Origin: an uncultured Clostridia bacterium
Lineage (GTDB): Bacteria > Bacillota > Clostridia > Oscillospirales > Acutalibacteraceae
NCBI GenBank assembly: GCA_944381295.1
Contig: CALWKP010000126.1
Location: 1 to 10,609 of the forward strand
Reading direction: 5' to 3'
DNA length: 10,609 bases
A model generated the notes under the pieces. That model did not search any database, was not told the DNA's origin, and was given only the letters and a program-made list of their open reading frames with translations. Each line of letters opens with the position of its first letter. Position 1 is the first letter of the stretch. Below, one piece after another: positions 1-6,990 of this stretch. A program made the translations under genes and the position numbers.

Positions 1-182
1 ATCAATCCGGCCATTCCATCGCGGTCCAGACGTCCTTCGAGAATCGTTGCCCCAGTTTCCTGAGACAAAACATCCCGCCCATATTCCGTCGCCACACATA
101 CCGTTACTTCCGCTTTCCCGCAAAGCCATTCCATCAGCTCGCGGCCTTCCGTTGTCCCCGCGAACAGCAGGACCTTTTTCAT
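1..182 (-). CDS. cbiJ: Cobalt-precorrin-6A reductase CbiJ (CobK family), N-terminal part
   Basis: The first 60 residues of a gene that runs off the left edge. The product reduces the macrocycle at the precorrin-6A stage of corrin-ring synthesis, using NAD(P)H, in the cytoplasm. The start reads MKKVLLFAGTTEGRELMEWL, a Rossmann-type beta strand with the GTTEGREL turn that marks CbiJ/CobK. It is followed by VTVCVATEYGRDVL near residues 26-39 and ILEGRLDRDGMAGL near 47-60, both typical of the family. The ATG (180-182) overlaps the TGA of cbiH (179-181) as ATGA, which implies translational coupling and fixes the start. It is the fifth gene of the cbiD-F-G-H-J run. The remainder, including the C-terminal half, cannot be assessed here. 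Confidence 0.9.
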   Translation of the reverse strand, partial: MKKVLLFAGTTEGRELMEWLCGKAEVTVCVATEYGRDVLSQETGATILEGRLDRDGMAGL

Positions 183-907
183 ACTCCCTGATACCCCCGC
201 GGCGTCACCATATGATCGCCGATCTTTTTTGTACAGCTGTTTCCGACAAATACGGTGGTAAACATATCCGCCTGCGCATCGCGCAGCTCCGCTAACGTCA
301 TGATTTCTCCATGTTCTCCGCCGCGGCCGATATTCCGCACCATCCCGCATACCGTCTCCGGACTTTTGGTCCGCAGCAGGATATCACAGGCGCGGCTCAG
401 ATAATCAGCGCGTTTCCGGCTGCTCGGGTTATACAGACAAATCACAAAATCCGCCTGCGCTGCCATATCCAATCTCTTTTCGATCAGCTCCCATGGAGTG
501 AGCAGGTCGCTCAGGCTGATGACCGCGAAATCATGGATCAGCGGCGCTCCCAACACGGCTGCCCCGCTGCACGCCGCCGTCACCCCGGGCACAATTTCGA
601 TCTCCACCGGGGGATATTCCTGGGATACTTCAAACATCAATCCAGCCATCCCGTAGACGCCTGCGTCACCGCTGCATACCATAGAGACCGTTTTCCCCTT
701 GAGTGCTTCTTCGATTGCCGTCCGACAGCGCTCTGGTTCCTTTCTCATTCCGGTGGACAAAAATTCTTTCTCCGGGTATCTCTCCCGAATCAAGTCGATA
801 TAGGTCTGATAACCTGCGATAACGTCGCTGTGTTCCAGCGCTGCCGCCGCACGTCCTGTAATCTGTTCCTCTTCTCCGGGTCCAAGCCCTACTACATAAA
901 CTTTCAT
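179..907 (-). CDS. cbiH: Precorrin-3B / cobalt-precorrin-3 C17-methyltransferase CbiH
   Basis: A 242-residue SAM-dependent tetrapyrrole methylase of normal family length. It methylates C17 and drives ring contraction in corrin synthesis (CobJ in the aerobic route, CbiH in the anaerobic one). Visible motifs are GLGPG at residues 7-11, SGDAGVYGMA at 79-88 (a SAM-site loop), IVPGVTAACSGAAVLGAP at 105-122, SLSDLLTPW at 131-139 and CLYNPSSRKR at 157-166; the last two are diagnostic for CbiH/CobJ. The ATG follows a GGGAG ribosome site by about 5 bases and lies 9 bases after the cbiG stop. The cbiG and cbiD neighbours point to the anaerobic, cobalt-early pathway. No truncation is seen. Confidence 0.96.
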   Translation of the reverse strand: MKVYVVGLGPGEEEQITGRAAAALEHSDVIAGYQTYIDLIRERYPEKEFLSTGMRKEPERCRTAIEEALKGKTVSMVCSGDAGVYGMAGLMFEVSQEYPPVEIEIVPGVTAACSGAAVLGAPLIHDFAVISLSDLLTPWELIEKRLDMAAQADFVICLYNPSSRKRADYLSRACDILLRTKSPETVCGMVRNIGRGGEHGEIMTLAELRDAQADMFTTVFVGNSCTKKIGDHMVTPRGYQGV

Positions 908-916
908 AAGTGCTCC

Positions 917-1942
917 CTATTTTTTCCGGCTCCATGATGCCGCTACGGTCACAGACGGATATTTTTTCTTCCGAAAAAGAAGTCTTTCCCCGCCGCCAGC
1001 CATCGCCGAGCGCTCACAGACATTTTCCACACCGGTAATTTTCTTTACAAATTCAGAAGCCGAAAAATCGCCTTCCAGTTCTGCCAACCGCTCCGACGAG
1101 TACGTAGTAAACGGCAGGCTATATTTTTCACAAAACATGAGCAAAGCTTTTTCTCTTGCCTTGAGGTCCACACTGCATACCGCCTGAACTGCCCGCAGAG
1201 AAATCTTCTCTTCTTCCAGCGCTTTCAGGACTGCGGTTTCCAGCATCTCGGGTGGTGTATCCTTCCGGCAGCCGATTCCTAAAATCACCCGCCGCGGCAC
1301 AAGATGGAGTGTTTCCCGAAACGGGGAATCTGTTTCGTCAAGCGTGACGCAGAATCCAGTCTCTCCGCTTTCCCGTTCTTCCAACCCGTCAGGCAACGGG
1401 AAAGGCAGGGAAATCTCCTGACCGAAACGGGTACACGCTCCCACAGAACCGCCTTCCAATAACACAGAGGAGATTTTTTTCGCCGCCGCACGTTCCACGA
1501 TTTGCAGGCCGTTTTCTTTCGCCCACACATCGACTGCAAAACGGCCGTTGACATCCGTGGCTGTTGTGACCACCGGCGTCGCCCCGCAAATTTCTGCAGC
1601 TTCCAACGCTAAACGGTTTGCGCCGCCCACATGGCCTGACAACAGAGAAATGCAGAATTTTGCACAGTCATCAATGCCGATTACCGCAGGGTCGTGGAAT
1701 TTGTCCTTTACATACGGCGCGCATGCACGGACCGCGATCCCGCAGGCCCCAACAAAAATAATCCCATCTGCGTCCAAAAACGCTGCCTTTGTCCATTCCG
1801 AAAGTGGTCCGCTCTCTGCAAGGCCACCCTCTCCCTGTTTCGCATATGCTTCAGCTTCCTGGCCCAATGCCCGCAGCCCTTCTGTCAGGCGCACCGCCAA
1901 CAGCCTGCCTTTTGCGGTAAACGCAATAACCCGTATCTTCAC
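917..1942 (-). CDS. cbiG: Cobalt-precorrin-5A hydrolase CbiG
   Basis: CbiG opens the lactone of cobalt-precorrin-5A and releases the C20 carbon as acetaldehyde, a step specific to anaerobic cobalamin synthesis. I start it at a GTG (1940-1942), giving 341 residues beginning with the family-like KIRVIAFTAKGR. An AGAAAGG ribosome site lies about 11 bases upstream, and the GTG is 7 bases after the cbiF stop. The reading frame stays open upstream to an ATG at 2032, with another in-frame ATG at 1984, but those starts would overlap cbiF and add a charged tail foreign to the family. Visible motifs are FVGACGIAVRACAPYVKDK around residues 63-81, LLSGHVGGANRLA at 100-112, TTATD at 126-130, and the C-terminal domain with LGIGCRKDTP at 221-230 and CERSA at 309-313. 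Both domains are present; it is not fused to another cbi gene. Confidence 0.94.
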   Translation of the reverse strand: MKIRVIAFTAKGRLLAVRLTEGLRALGQEAEAYAKQGEGGLAESGPLSEWTKAAFLDADGIIFVGACGIAVRACAPYVKDKFHDPAVIGIDDCAKFCISLLSGHVGGANRLALEAAEICGATPVVTTATDVNGRFAVDVWAKENGLQIVERAAAKKISSVLLEGGSVGACTRFGQEISLPFPLPDGLEERESGETGFCVTLDETDSPFRETLHLVPRRVILGIGCRKDTPPEMLETAVLKALEEEKISLRAVQAVCSVDLKAREKALLMFCEKYSLPFTTYSSERLAELEGDFSASEFVKKITGVENVCERSAMAGGGERLLFRKKKYPSVTVAASWSRKK

Positions 1943-1949
1943 GGCAGAT

Positions 1950-2717
1950 TCAGCCTTTCTCTTCTTTTGCAGTCCGGAATTCATGGGTGAATCCCGGGTC
2001 ATAAAGTTTCGACCGCAGATATTCTTCCCCAAGGAATCCTCCCACCAGAATCAGCGCGGTCTTTGTAATACCGTTTTCTTTCGCCATTTCCGGCAGCTTT
2101 CCAACTGTCCCAACCACGGTTTTTTCCTCCGGCCAGCTCGCCTTATACACAATTGCCGCCGGCGTGTCTTCCGTATACGCTCCGCCCGCAAGCAGCCGGT
2201 CGCGCAGTCCTTCCAAAAGCCCTGTGCTCAAAAAGATTGCCATCGTCGCCCCATGGGAAGCTAACAGGGAAATCTCTTCCTTCTCGGGCACCGGCGTGCG
2301 TCCTGCCATCCGGGTAATGATGACCGTCTGGGATACGTCCGGCAATGTATATTCTGCCTGCAAAGCCGCCGCCGCACCACAGAAAGAGCTGACCCCCGGC
2401 ACGACTTCAAATTCAATCCCCTTTTCCCGGAGCATATCCATCTGCTCCCGGATGGCGCCGTAAATACTCGGGTCACCCGTATGGAGCCGCACGGTCTTTT
2501 TTCCTTCCTGTTCCGCCCGCTCCATCACTTCGATGACCTCTTCCAGTGTCATCGAAGCGCTGTTATGAATCTCACATCCGGGCTTAGTCTGCTCCAGCAA
2601 CGCCGGATTCACCAAAGAGCCCGCATAAATCACTACATCCGCTTCGGCCAAAAGCTTTGCGCCGCGCACAGTAATCAAATCCGGCGCTCCGCATCCGGCT
2701 CCCACGATCGATACCAT
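1950..2717 (-). CDS. cbiF: Cobalt-precorrin-4 C11-methyltransferase CbiF
   Basis: A 255-residue SAM-dependent methylase that adds the C11 methyl group in corrin synthesis (CobM is the aerobic counterpart). The N-terminus VSIVGAGCGAPDLITVRG carries the GxGxGxPDLxT SAM-site signature. LHTGDPSIYGAIREQ at residues 79-93, VVPGVSSFCGAAAALQ at 105-120 and ITRMAGRTPVPE at 134-145 are characteristic of CbiF/CobM. The ATG is preceded at 8 bases by a strong AAAGGAGG site, and the gene starts 21 bases after the cbiD stop. The C-terminus is normal. The companion genes cbiD and cbiG indicate the anaerobic pathway. Confidence 0.97.
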   Translation of the reverse strand: MVSIVGAGCGAPDLITVRGAKLLAEADVVIYAGSLVNPALLEQTKPGCEIHNSASMTLEEVIEVMERAEQEGKKTVRLHTGDPSIYGAIREQMDMLREKGIEFEVVPGVSSFCGAAAALQAEYTLPDVSQTVIITRMAGRTPVPEKEEISLLASHGATMAIFLSTGLLEGLRDRLLAGGAYTEDTPAAIVYKASWPEEKTVVGTVGKLPEMAKENGITKTALILVGGFLGEEYLRSKLYDPGFTHEFRTAKEEKG

Positions 2718-2738
2718 AATATTTTCCTCCTTTGACGA

Positions 2739-3896
2739 TTACACATCCTGATTTCCGGGGTATTCTTCCTCATACCGCCGCAGCATTTTCTTTGCGCTGC
2801 TGGTCTCCCCCAGGATTCCATATTGATTGGAAAACATCAGCGCAGCAATCTCCATCTTTCCTGCGCGGGCGCGCAAATGATACTCTACCTTTTTCATCAC
2901 CGAGTCCATCACCGTTTCCCGCAAACCATATTCTTCTAAAATTTTCACCGCTTCATCGGTCGTCAGACTGTCCATCAGTCTCTGCACCGCTTCTACGGGC
3001 GCTCCATGAAGCGCTGCATGGGACGCCAACACCTCTGCGCGAGCGTCCGCCACATGCGAATGGGTATTCATGATCCCGGCCGCTACCTTGACAAGCTTTC
3101 CCGCATGTGCGATCAGCAACATCCGTTTAAAACCAAATTCCACCGCGTAATCGATGGTATCCCCCACATAGTTGCTGCATTTTACCGCTTGTTCCGCATC
3201 TAGCCGCAACCCATCCCGTGTAAAATCCGCTCCATAGTTTCCCGGTGTCACCAGCACGTCCTGTTTTCCCGATTCCGCCGCCATTTTCAGTTCCAGACGA
3301 ATGGAATCCAGCAGCGCCCGTTCACTCATCGGCTCCACAATTCCGCTAGTGCCCAAAACAGAAATCCCTCCGACGATTCCTAAGCGCGGATTATATGTTT
3401 TTTCCGCCAGCGCCACGCCTTCCGGGATGGAGATTTCCACCGAAATTCCTCCGTGATATCCCGTTTGTTCACAGATTTCCTGCACCGCTTCCCCGATCAT
3501 CCTGCGGGGCACCGGATTGATCGCGGCGCTTCCTACAGGGCAGGACAATCCAGGTTTTGTCACCCGGCCTACCCCTGCACCGCCATCAACCTTGATTTCG
3601 CTGCCCGGTATCTTTTCCACTTTCGCATATACCAAGATCCCATCTGTAACGTCCGGGTCATCACCGCTATCTTTCTGCACAGCACATTGCGCAAAGCTTT
3701 CGGTCTTACAAGGGTGTAAAACTTCCAGTTTCAAACAAGGCCCCGCCGGCGTCACCAGGCGCACGCTCGCCGGCAGTTCTCCTGTCAGCAGCAAAATCGC
3801 AGCCGCCTTTGCCGCAGCCGCAGCACAGGAGCCCGTCGTATACCCGCAGCGCAGGCTCTGCTGATTTTTATGGACATAAAGTTCCGTAACGTCCAC
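2739..3896 (-). CDS. cbiD: Cobalt-precorrin-5B C1-methyltransferase CbiD
   Basis: A 385-residue protein that methylates C1 of cobalt-precorrin-5B with SAM. CbiD is specific to the anaerobic route and unrelated to the CbiF/CbiH methylases. Hallmarks are RCGYTTGSCAAAAAKAA at residues 16-32, DDPDVTDG at 79-86, AINPVPRRMI at 125-134, GGISVLGTSGIVEPMSE at 176-192, VTPGNYGADF at 216-225 and AHAGKLVKVAAG at 263-274. I use a GTG start at 3896, because the residues that follow match the usual short family N-terminus and no in-frame ATG, GTG or TTG lies just upstream. The nearest Shine-Dalgarno-like sequence, GGGAAGG, is about 20 bases away, so initiation may be weak or the start slightly different. 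It is the first gene of the cbiD-F-G-H-J operon, with a promoter 50-80 bases upstream. Confidence 0.95.
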   Translation of the reverse strand: MDVTELYVHKNQQSLRCGYTTGSCAAAAAKAAAILLLTGELPASVRLVTPAGPCLKLEVLHPCKTESFAQCAVQKDSGDDPDVTDGILVYAKVEKIPGSEIKVDGGAGVGRVTKPGLSCPVGSAAINPVPRRMIGEAVQEICEQTGYHGGISVEISIPEGVALAEKTYNPRLGIVGGISVLGTSGIVEPMSERALLDSIRLELKMAAESGKQDVLVTPGNYGADFTRDGLRLDAEQAVKCSNYVGDTIDYAVEFGFKRMLLIAHAGKLVKVAAGIMNTHSHVADARAEVLASHAALHGAPVEAVQRLMDSLTTDEAVKILEEYGLRETVMDSVMKKVEYHLRARAGKMEIAALMFSNQYGILGETSSAKKMLRRYEEEYPGNQDV

Positions 3897-3945
3897 CTCA
3901 TTCTTGCGTGTTGTACCTTCCCAGATGGGACAGGCATTAAGTCTT

Positions 3946-3974
3946 ATTGTACAGGAAAGTCCTGTTTTTCACAA
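3946..3974 (-). promoter_or_regulatory. Sigma-A type promoter of the cbiD-F-G-H-J operon
   Basis: On the minus strand a -35 box TTGTGA (3969-3974) and a -10 box TACAAT (3946-3951) are separated by exactly 17 bases. Both match the vegetative consensus well (4/6 and 5/6). Transcription would start near 3939, leaving an untranslated leader of roughly 40 bases before the cbiD GTG. That is too short for a cobalamin riboswitch, and no conserved B12-box sequence is visible. The leader holds a small CCCATCTGGG inverted repeat next to GGGAAGG. No experimental support is available. Confidence 0.72.
3951..3965. promoter_or_regulatory. Palindrome in the cbiD promoter spacer, possible operator
   Basis: The 15-base sequence ACAGGAAAGTCCTGT is an inverted repeat with 6-base arms and a 3-base centre. 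It occupies the spacer between the -35 and -10 boxes of the cbiD promoter and touches the last base of the -10 box. A dimeric repressor bound there would block RNA polymerase. The symmetry is seen in the sequence; the operator role is inference and I do not recognise it as the site of a known regulator. Confidence 0.4.
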
Positions 3975-4036
3975 TGAAAAAACCCCGATTCCTTGGAATA
4001 TTTTGCGGTGTTTTCCGAAAAGAGAAATTACTTGCG

Positions 4037-4077
4037 AAAAGGCTCCCCCGCCGCGCAATGCAGCCGGAGAGCCTTTT
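4037..4077 (-). terminator. Terminator-like hairpin after pyrI
   Basis: A 9-base perfect stem, AAAAGGCTC against GAGCCTTTT, encloses a GC-rich region that can pair further. It begins 20 bases after the pyrI stop and precedes the cbiD promoter, so it is well placed to end the pyrBI transcript. On the minus strand the T run is only four bases and is part of the stem; on the plus strand a six-T run follows, so it may act in both directions. No plus-strand gene is seen that would need it. Confidence 0.6.
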
Positions 4078-4096
4078 TTCTTGTGTTCTTTCCGCG

Positions 4097-4519
4097 TTAT
4101 GCCTGGTATTCCTGTTCGCAGTAAATGCAGCGATAACGCCGTTTTTCACTGTCGCACAGCCGGAAAATGTGGTCGATCTCTTCTTCGATGCTCGTGATGC
4201 ACCGTGGGTTTTTACATTTAATGACATTGGTCAAAACTTCCGGAAGCACCAGTTTTTTCTTCTCGACAATTTTTCCGTCGTCGATCACATCAATGGTGAT
4301 ATTGGGGTCGATAAAGCCCAGAATTTCAAAATCGATGGTGATGTCCCCTTCAATTTTGATGATATCTTTTTTTCCGTGCTTACTGCTCCGCGCATTCTTA
4401 ATCAGCGCTACGCAGCAATCCAGTTCATCCAGCTTCAGCAGGTCATAAATCTTCATCCCCATGCCGGCTTCGATATGGTCGATCACGATTCCTTTTTGCA
4501 GGCTGTCGATGTTCAGCAT
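4097..4519 (-). CDS. pyrI: Aspartate carbamoyltransferase regulatory subunit PyrI
   Basis: A 140-residue regulatory chain of aspartate transcarbamoylase. It binds nucleotide effectors through an N-terminal allosteric domain and attaches to the catalytic chain through a C-terminal zinc domain. Four cysteines, C102 and C107 (CKNPRC) and C131 and C134 (CIYC), have the 5-24-3 spacing of the zinc site in E. coli PyrI, so the site looks intact. The N-terminal half (DSLQKGIVIDHIEAGMGMKI) matches the effector-binding domain; the protein is about a dozen residues shorter than the E. coli chain, mainly at the N-terminus. Its ATG overlaps the end of pyrB by 7 bases, which suggests coupled translation and balanced subunit production. 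A terminator-like hairpin follows the stop. Confidence 0.97.
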   Translation of the reverse strand: MLNIDSLQKGIVIDHIEAGMGMKIYDLLKLDELDCCVALIKNARSSKHGKKDIIKIEGDITIDFEILGFIDPNITIDVIDDGKIVEKKKLVLPEVLTNVIKCKNPRCITSIEEEIDHIFRLCDSEKRRYRCIYCEQEYQA

Positions 4520-5433
4520 ACTTCCACCCCCAACAACGTCATCATCAGCGCCATACGGACATACACGCCGTTCTGCGCCTGCTCAAAATAAGCCGCGCGC
4601 GGGTCGTCGTCCACTTCCAGCGCGATCTCATTGACCCTCGGCAGAGGATGCAGTACCGCCATATCCGGTTTCGCTTTCTTCATCTTCGCTTCTGTCAGGA
4701 TATAACTGTCCTTCAAGCGCACATAATCTTCTTCATTGAAGAAACGTTCCTTCTGTACCCTGGTCATGTACAGGATATCCAGTTCCCCAATGACTTCTTC
4801 CAGGTCTACTACTTCCTGATAGGGAATATTCTTTGCCTTAATGACTTCTTCCAAAATATAATCCGGAACGCGCAGTTCTTCCGGCGAAATTAAAATAAAC
4901 CGGACACCGTCGTAACGCGCCAGGGATTTGATGAGGGAATGTACGGTACGGCCAAATTTCAGGTCGCCGCACAGCCCGATCGTCAGGCCGCCAAGCGTAT
5001 GCTTTTTCCGACGGATCGTCATCAAATCCGTGAGCGTCTGGGTCGGATGCTGATGTCCGCCGTCGCCTGCATTGATGACCGGAATCCTGGAATACCGCGC
5101 CGCACGCATCGGGGCACCTTCCTTCGGATGCCGCATTGCGCAGATATCTGCATATCCCGACACCACCCGGATGGTATCCGCTACACTTTCCCCCTTCGAC
5201 GCGGAACTGCTGTCTGCCGAGGAAAATCCGAGAACGCTTCCTCCCATATTCAGCATCGCCGCTTCAAAGCTCAGCCGCGTACGGGTACTCGGTTCATAAA
5301 ACAGGGTAGCAAGTTTTTTGCCTTCGCAAACTTTTGCGTATTTCTTCGGGTTTGCTGCAATGTCATCCGCCAGATTTAACAGGTTGTCTATTTCTTCCAC
5401 CGACAAGTCCAAAGGATCGATTACATGCTTCAT
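4513..5433 (-). CDS. pyrB: Aspartate carbamoyltransferase catalytic subunit PyrB
   Basis: A 306-residue catalytic subunit that joins carbamoyl phosphate and aspartate in the committed step of pyrimidine synthesis. Active-site motifs are intact: STRTR at residues 49-53 (carbamoyl phosphate binding), the SASKGES loop at 77-83, HPTQTLTDL at 129-137, GDLKFGRTVHSL at 156-167, TRVQKER at 224-230 and HPLPRV at 262-267. The adjacent pyrI and these motifs argue for true PyrB rather than the YgeW-type carbamoyltransferase sometimes found with ssnA/ygfK. The ATG has a strong GGAGG site 6 bases upstream. A leader of about 80 bases with a long hairpin separates the gene from its promoter. No other pyr gene is in the window. 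Confidence 0.97.
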   Translation of the reverse strand: MKHVIDPLDLSVEEIDNLLNLADDIAANPKKYAKVCEGKKLATLFYEPSTRTRLSFEAAMLNMGGSVLGFSSADSSSASKGESVADTIRVVSGYADICAMRHPKEGAPMRAARYSRIPVINAGDGGHQHPTQTLTDLMTIRRKKHTLGGLTIGLCGDLKFGRTVHSLIKSLARYDGVRFILISPEELRVPDYILEEVIKAKNIPYQEVVDLEEVIGELDILYMTRVQKERFFNEEDYVRLKDSYILTEAKMKKAKPDMAVLHPLPRVNEIALEVDDDPRAAYFEQAQNGVYVRMALMMTLLGVEVC

Positions 5434-5461
5434 CGCTTACCTCCGTCATTCACTTCTCAAA

Positions 5462-5494
5462 ATGAGCACACTCTGAATTTCAAAGTGTGCTCAT
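5462..5494 (-). promoter_or_regulatory. Long hairpin in the pyrB leader, possible attenuator
   Basis: ATGAGCACACT and AGTGTGCTCAT form a perfect 11-base stem that continues inward (one T-G pair) almost to a closed palindrome. On the minus strand the 3' arm is followed by four T residues, then the pyrB ribosome site about 16 bases further on. The hairpin lies between the promoter and pyrB, so any termination here would attenuate pyrBI; it could also stop read-through from the hydantoinase gene, which has no terminator of its own. I see no PyrR-binding-loop consensus. A five-codon ORF (Met-Met-Ser-Thr-Leu-stop) begins inside the 5' arm, with AAGGA very close upstream. Confidence 0.6.
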
Positions 5495-5519
5495 CATTCC
5501 TTCGCTTTTCTGGCTATTA

Positions 5520-5548
5520 AGTATACACTAATCTTTCCCGGTTGTCCA
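5520..5548 (-). promoter_or_regulatory. Sigma-A type promoter of pyrB-pyrI
   Basis: On the minus strand, -35 TGGACA (5543-5548) and -10 TATACT (5520-5525) are separated by 17 bases; each box matches consensus at five of six positions. The -35 box lies 12 bases after the stop of the upstream hydantoinase gene. Predicted transcription start is near 5513, giving a leader of about 80 bases that contains the hairpin at 5462-5494. Confidence 0.72.
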
Positions 5549-5559
5549 TACTTTTTTCT

Positions 5560-6948
5560 TTATTTTCCTGTTTTCCTGAAATATTCGCTCTGGTGACGCT
5601 TCAGATAAGTTCCACGCCCCTCTTTCACAACAATACCGTCTTTAACGACCCATTCCCCTCTCAGGAACACATCCCGTGCTGCACCTTTCGTTCGGAACCC
5701 TTCAAACGGCGTGTTATCCACGTTATGTGCCTGGGTTTTCGCCGAAATCACTCCTTCGGCCAACGGGTCCCAAATAACGATGTCCGCATCGCTTCCTTCT
5801 GCAAGAATTCCTTTCTGCGGAAACAGACCAAACTGGCGCGCAATGTTTTCTGAAAGCACCGCTGCCATCCGTTCTTTGGTGATGCGTCCTGTTCCTACAC
5901 CATAGGTATACAGCAGCTGTGCACGGTGCTGTACTCCCGGAATCCCGTTTGGAATCTTGCTGAAATCGTCTTTCCCGTTCGCCTTCTGCGCCAGAGTAAA
6001 GCTGCAATGATCCGTCCCTACGGTATCGACTTCCCCGCTTGCCAAGGCTTCCCACAATGCCGTGCAATCCCCGAGTTTCCGCAGCGGAGGCGAAAGCACA
6101 AATTTGCAGGCTTCCTCAAACGGAGCATTGTAATGGCTGTCATCCAGCAACAAATATTGCGGACAAGTTTCGACATACACATCCTGCCCTGCTGCACGTG
6201 CCCGACGCACTTCTTCCAACGCTTTCGCGGTACTCAAATGAACAATATTGACAGGCACTCCTGCCAATCCTGCTACCCGCAAATACCGGGAGACCGCTTC
6301 TGCCTCCACGACATCGGGACGCGAAAGCGGATGCGCTGACGGAGCAAAATTCCCTTTTGCTTTCTGCTCCTTCACCAGCACATTGACCAGGTCGCCGTTT
6401 TCACAATGGGTCCCGACGATCCCCCCGATTTTCCCTACTTCCTGCAAGATCTCATACATTTCCCCGTCGTTGACACGCAGGTTATCATACGCCATATACA
6501 GCTTAAAAGAGGTGACGCCCTCCTGTTCCATCACGCGGATTTCTTCCTTTAAAGAAGGATTCCACTCCGAAAAAGACATATGGAATCCGTAATCGCACGA
6601 CGATTTTCCGTCCGCCATCCGGTGCCAGTTTTCCAGCGCTTGCACCAAAGTCTCTCCTCGTTCCTGGGTCGCGAAATCCAGCACCACCGTAGTCCCGCCG
6701 AGCAGCGCCGCCTTCGAGCCTGCCCGGAAATCGTCCGGCGAATGTGCCAGCGCATTTTTCAGGTCAAAATGGGTATGGGAATCGATAAAACCAGGAAACA
6801 ACAGGCAATCCGAAGCGTCCACTACTTCAGCGTCCGGACAGGTGATCTCTGTACCCACTGCCGCAATTTTCCCGTTTTCTACCAAAACATCCTGATGGCT
6901 GCTGCCCCGCGGGGTCACAACCATCCCGCCCTGTATCAAATACTTCAT
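5560..6948 (-). CDS. hydA: D-hydantoinase / dihydropyrimidinase family amidohydrolase
   Basis: A 462-residue cytoplasmic metal-dependent cyclic amidohydrolase that hydrolyses a cyclic amide (imide, hydantoin or dihydropyrimidine) in a ring-opening step. Binuclear-metal residues are visible: GFIDSHTHFD (H58, H60), SFKLYMAY with K149 as the expected carbamylated lysine, GTHCENGD (H181), NIVHLST (H237) and GTDHCSF (D313). Length is normal. The chosen ATG (6946-6948) begins the usual MKYLIQGGMVVTPRG and has GGGAG 9 bases upstream; an in-frame ATG at 7002 with a perfect AGGAGG inside the repeat would add 18 residues. The ssnA-ygfK context suggests the YgeZ/HyuA role of the anaerobic purine (uric acid) cluster rather than pyrimidine catabolism alone. 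True dihydroorotase is unlikely from the motif set. No terminator follows; the pyrB promoter begins at once. Confidence 0.92.
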   Translation of the reverse strand: MKYLIQGGMVVTPRGSSHQDVLVENGKIAAVGTEITCPDAEVVDASDCLLFPGFIDSHTHFDLKNALAHSPDDFRAGSKAALLGGTTVVLDFATQERGETLVQALENWHRMADGKSSCDYGFHMSFSEWNPSLKEEIRVMEQEGVTSFKLYMAYDNLRVNDGEMYEILQEVGKIGGIVGTHCENGDLVNVLVKEQKAKGNFAPSAHPLSRPDVVEAEAVSRYLRVAGLAGVPVNIVHLSTAKALEEVRRARAAGQDVYVETCPQYLLLDDSHYNAPFEEACKFVLSPPLRKLGDCTALWEALASGEVDTVGTDHCSFTLAQKANGKDDFSKIPNGIPGVQHRAQLLYTYGVGTGRITKERMAAVLSENIARQFGLFPQKGILAEGSDADIVIWDPLAEGVISAKTQAHNVDNTPFEGFRTKGAARDVFLRGEWVVKDGIVVKEGRGTYLKRHQSEYFRKTGK

Positions 6949-6990
6949 GCTGCTTTTCTCCCTTCCCTGCGCTTCTCCCAAAATACCATC

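Noticed and set aside
3975..4036. A short inverted repeat ATTCC-AA-GGAAT followed by GGGGTTTTTT on the minus strand, as a second terminator.
   Set aside because: A 5-base stem with a 2-base loop and four intervening bases before the T run is not a convincing intrinsic terminator; it lies just upstream of the cbiD promoter.
3897..4036. A cobalamin riboswitch upstream of cbiD.
   Set aside because: The leader from the predicted start is only about 40 bases and I find no B12-box-like conserved core on the minus strand; the space before the pyrI hairpin is too small.
6949..6990. An extended -10-like TGGTATTTT upstream of the hydantoinase gene.
   Set aside because: No -35 box lies at a suitable distance and the sequence sits next to a strong hairpin; too weak to call.
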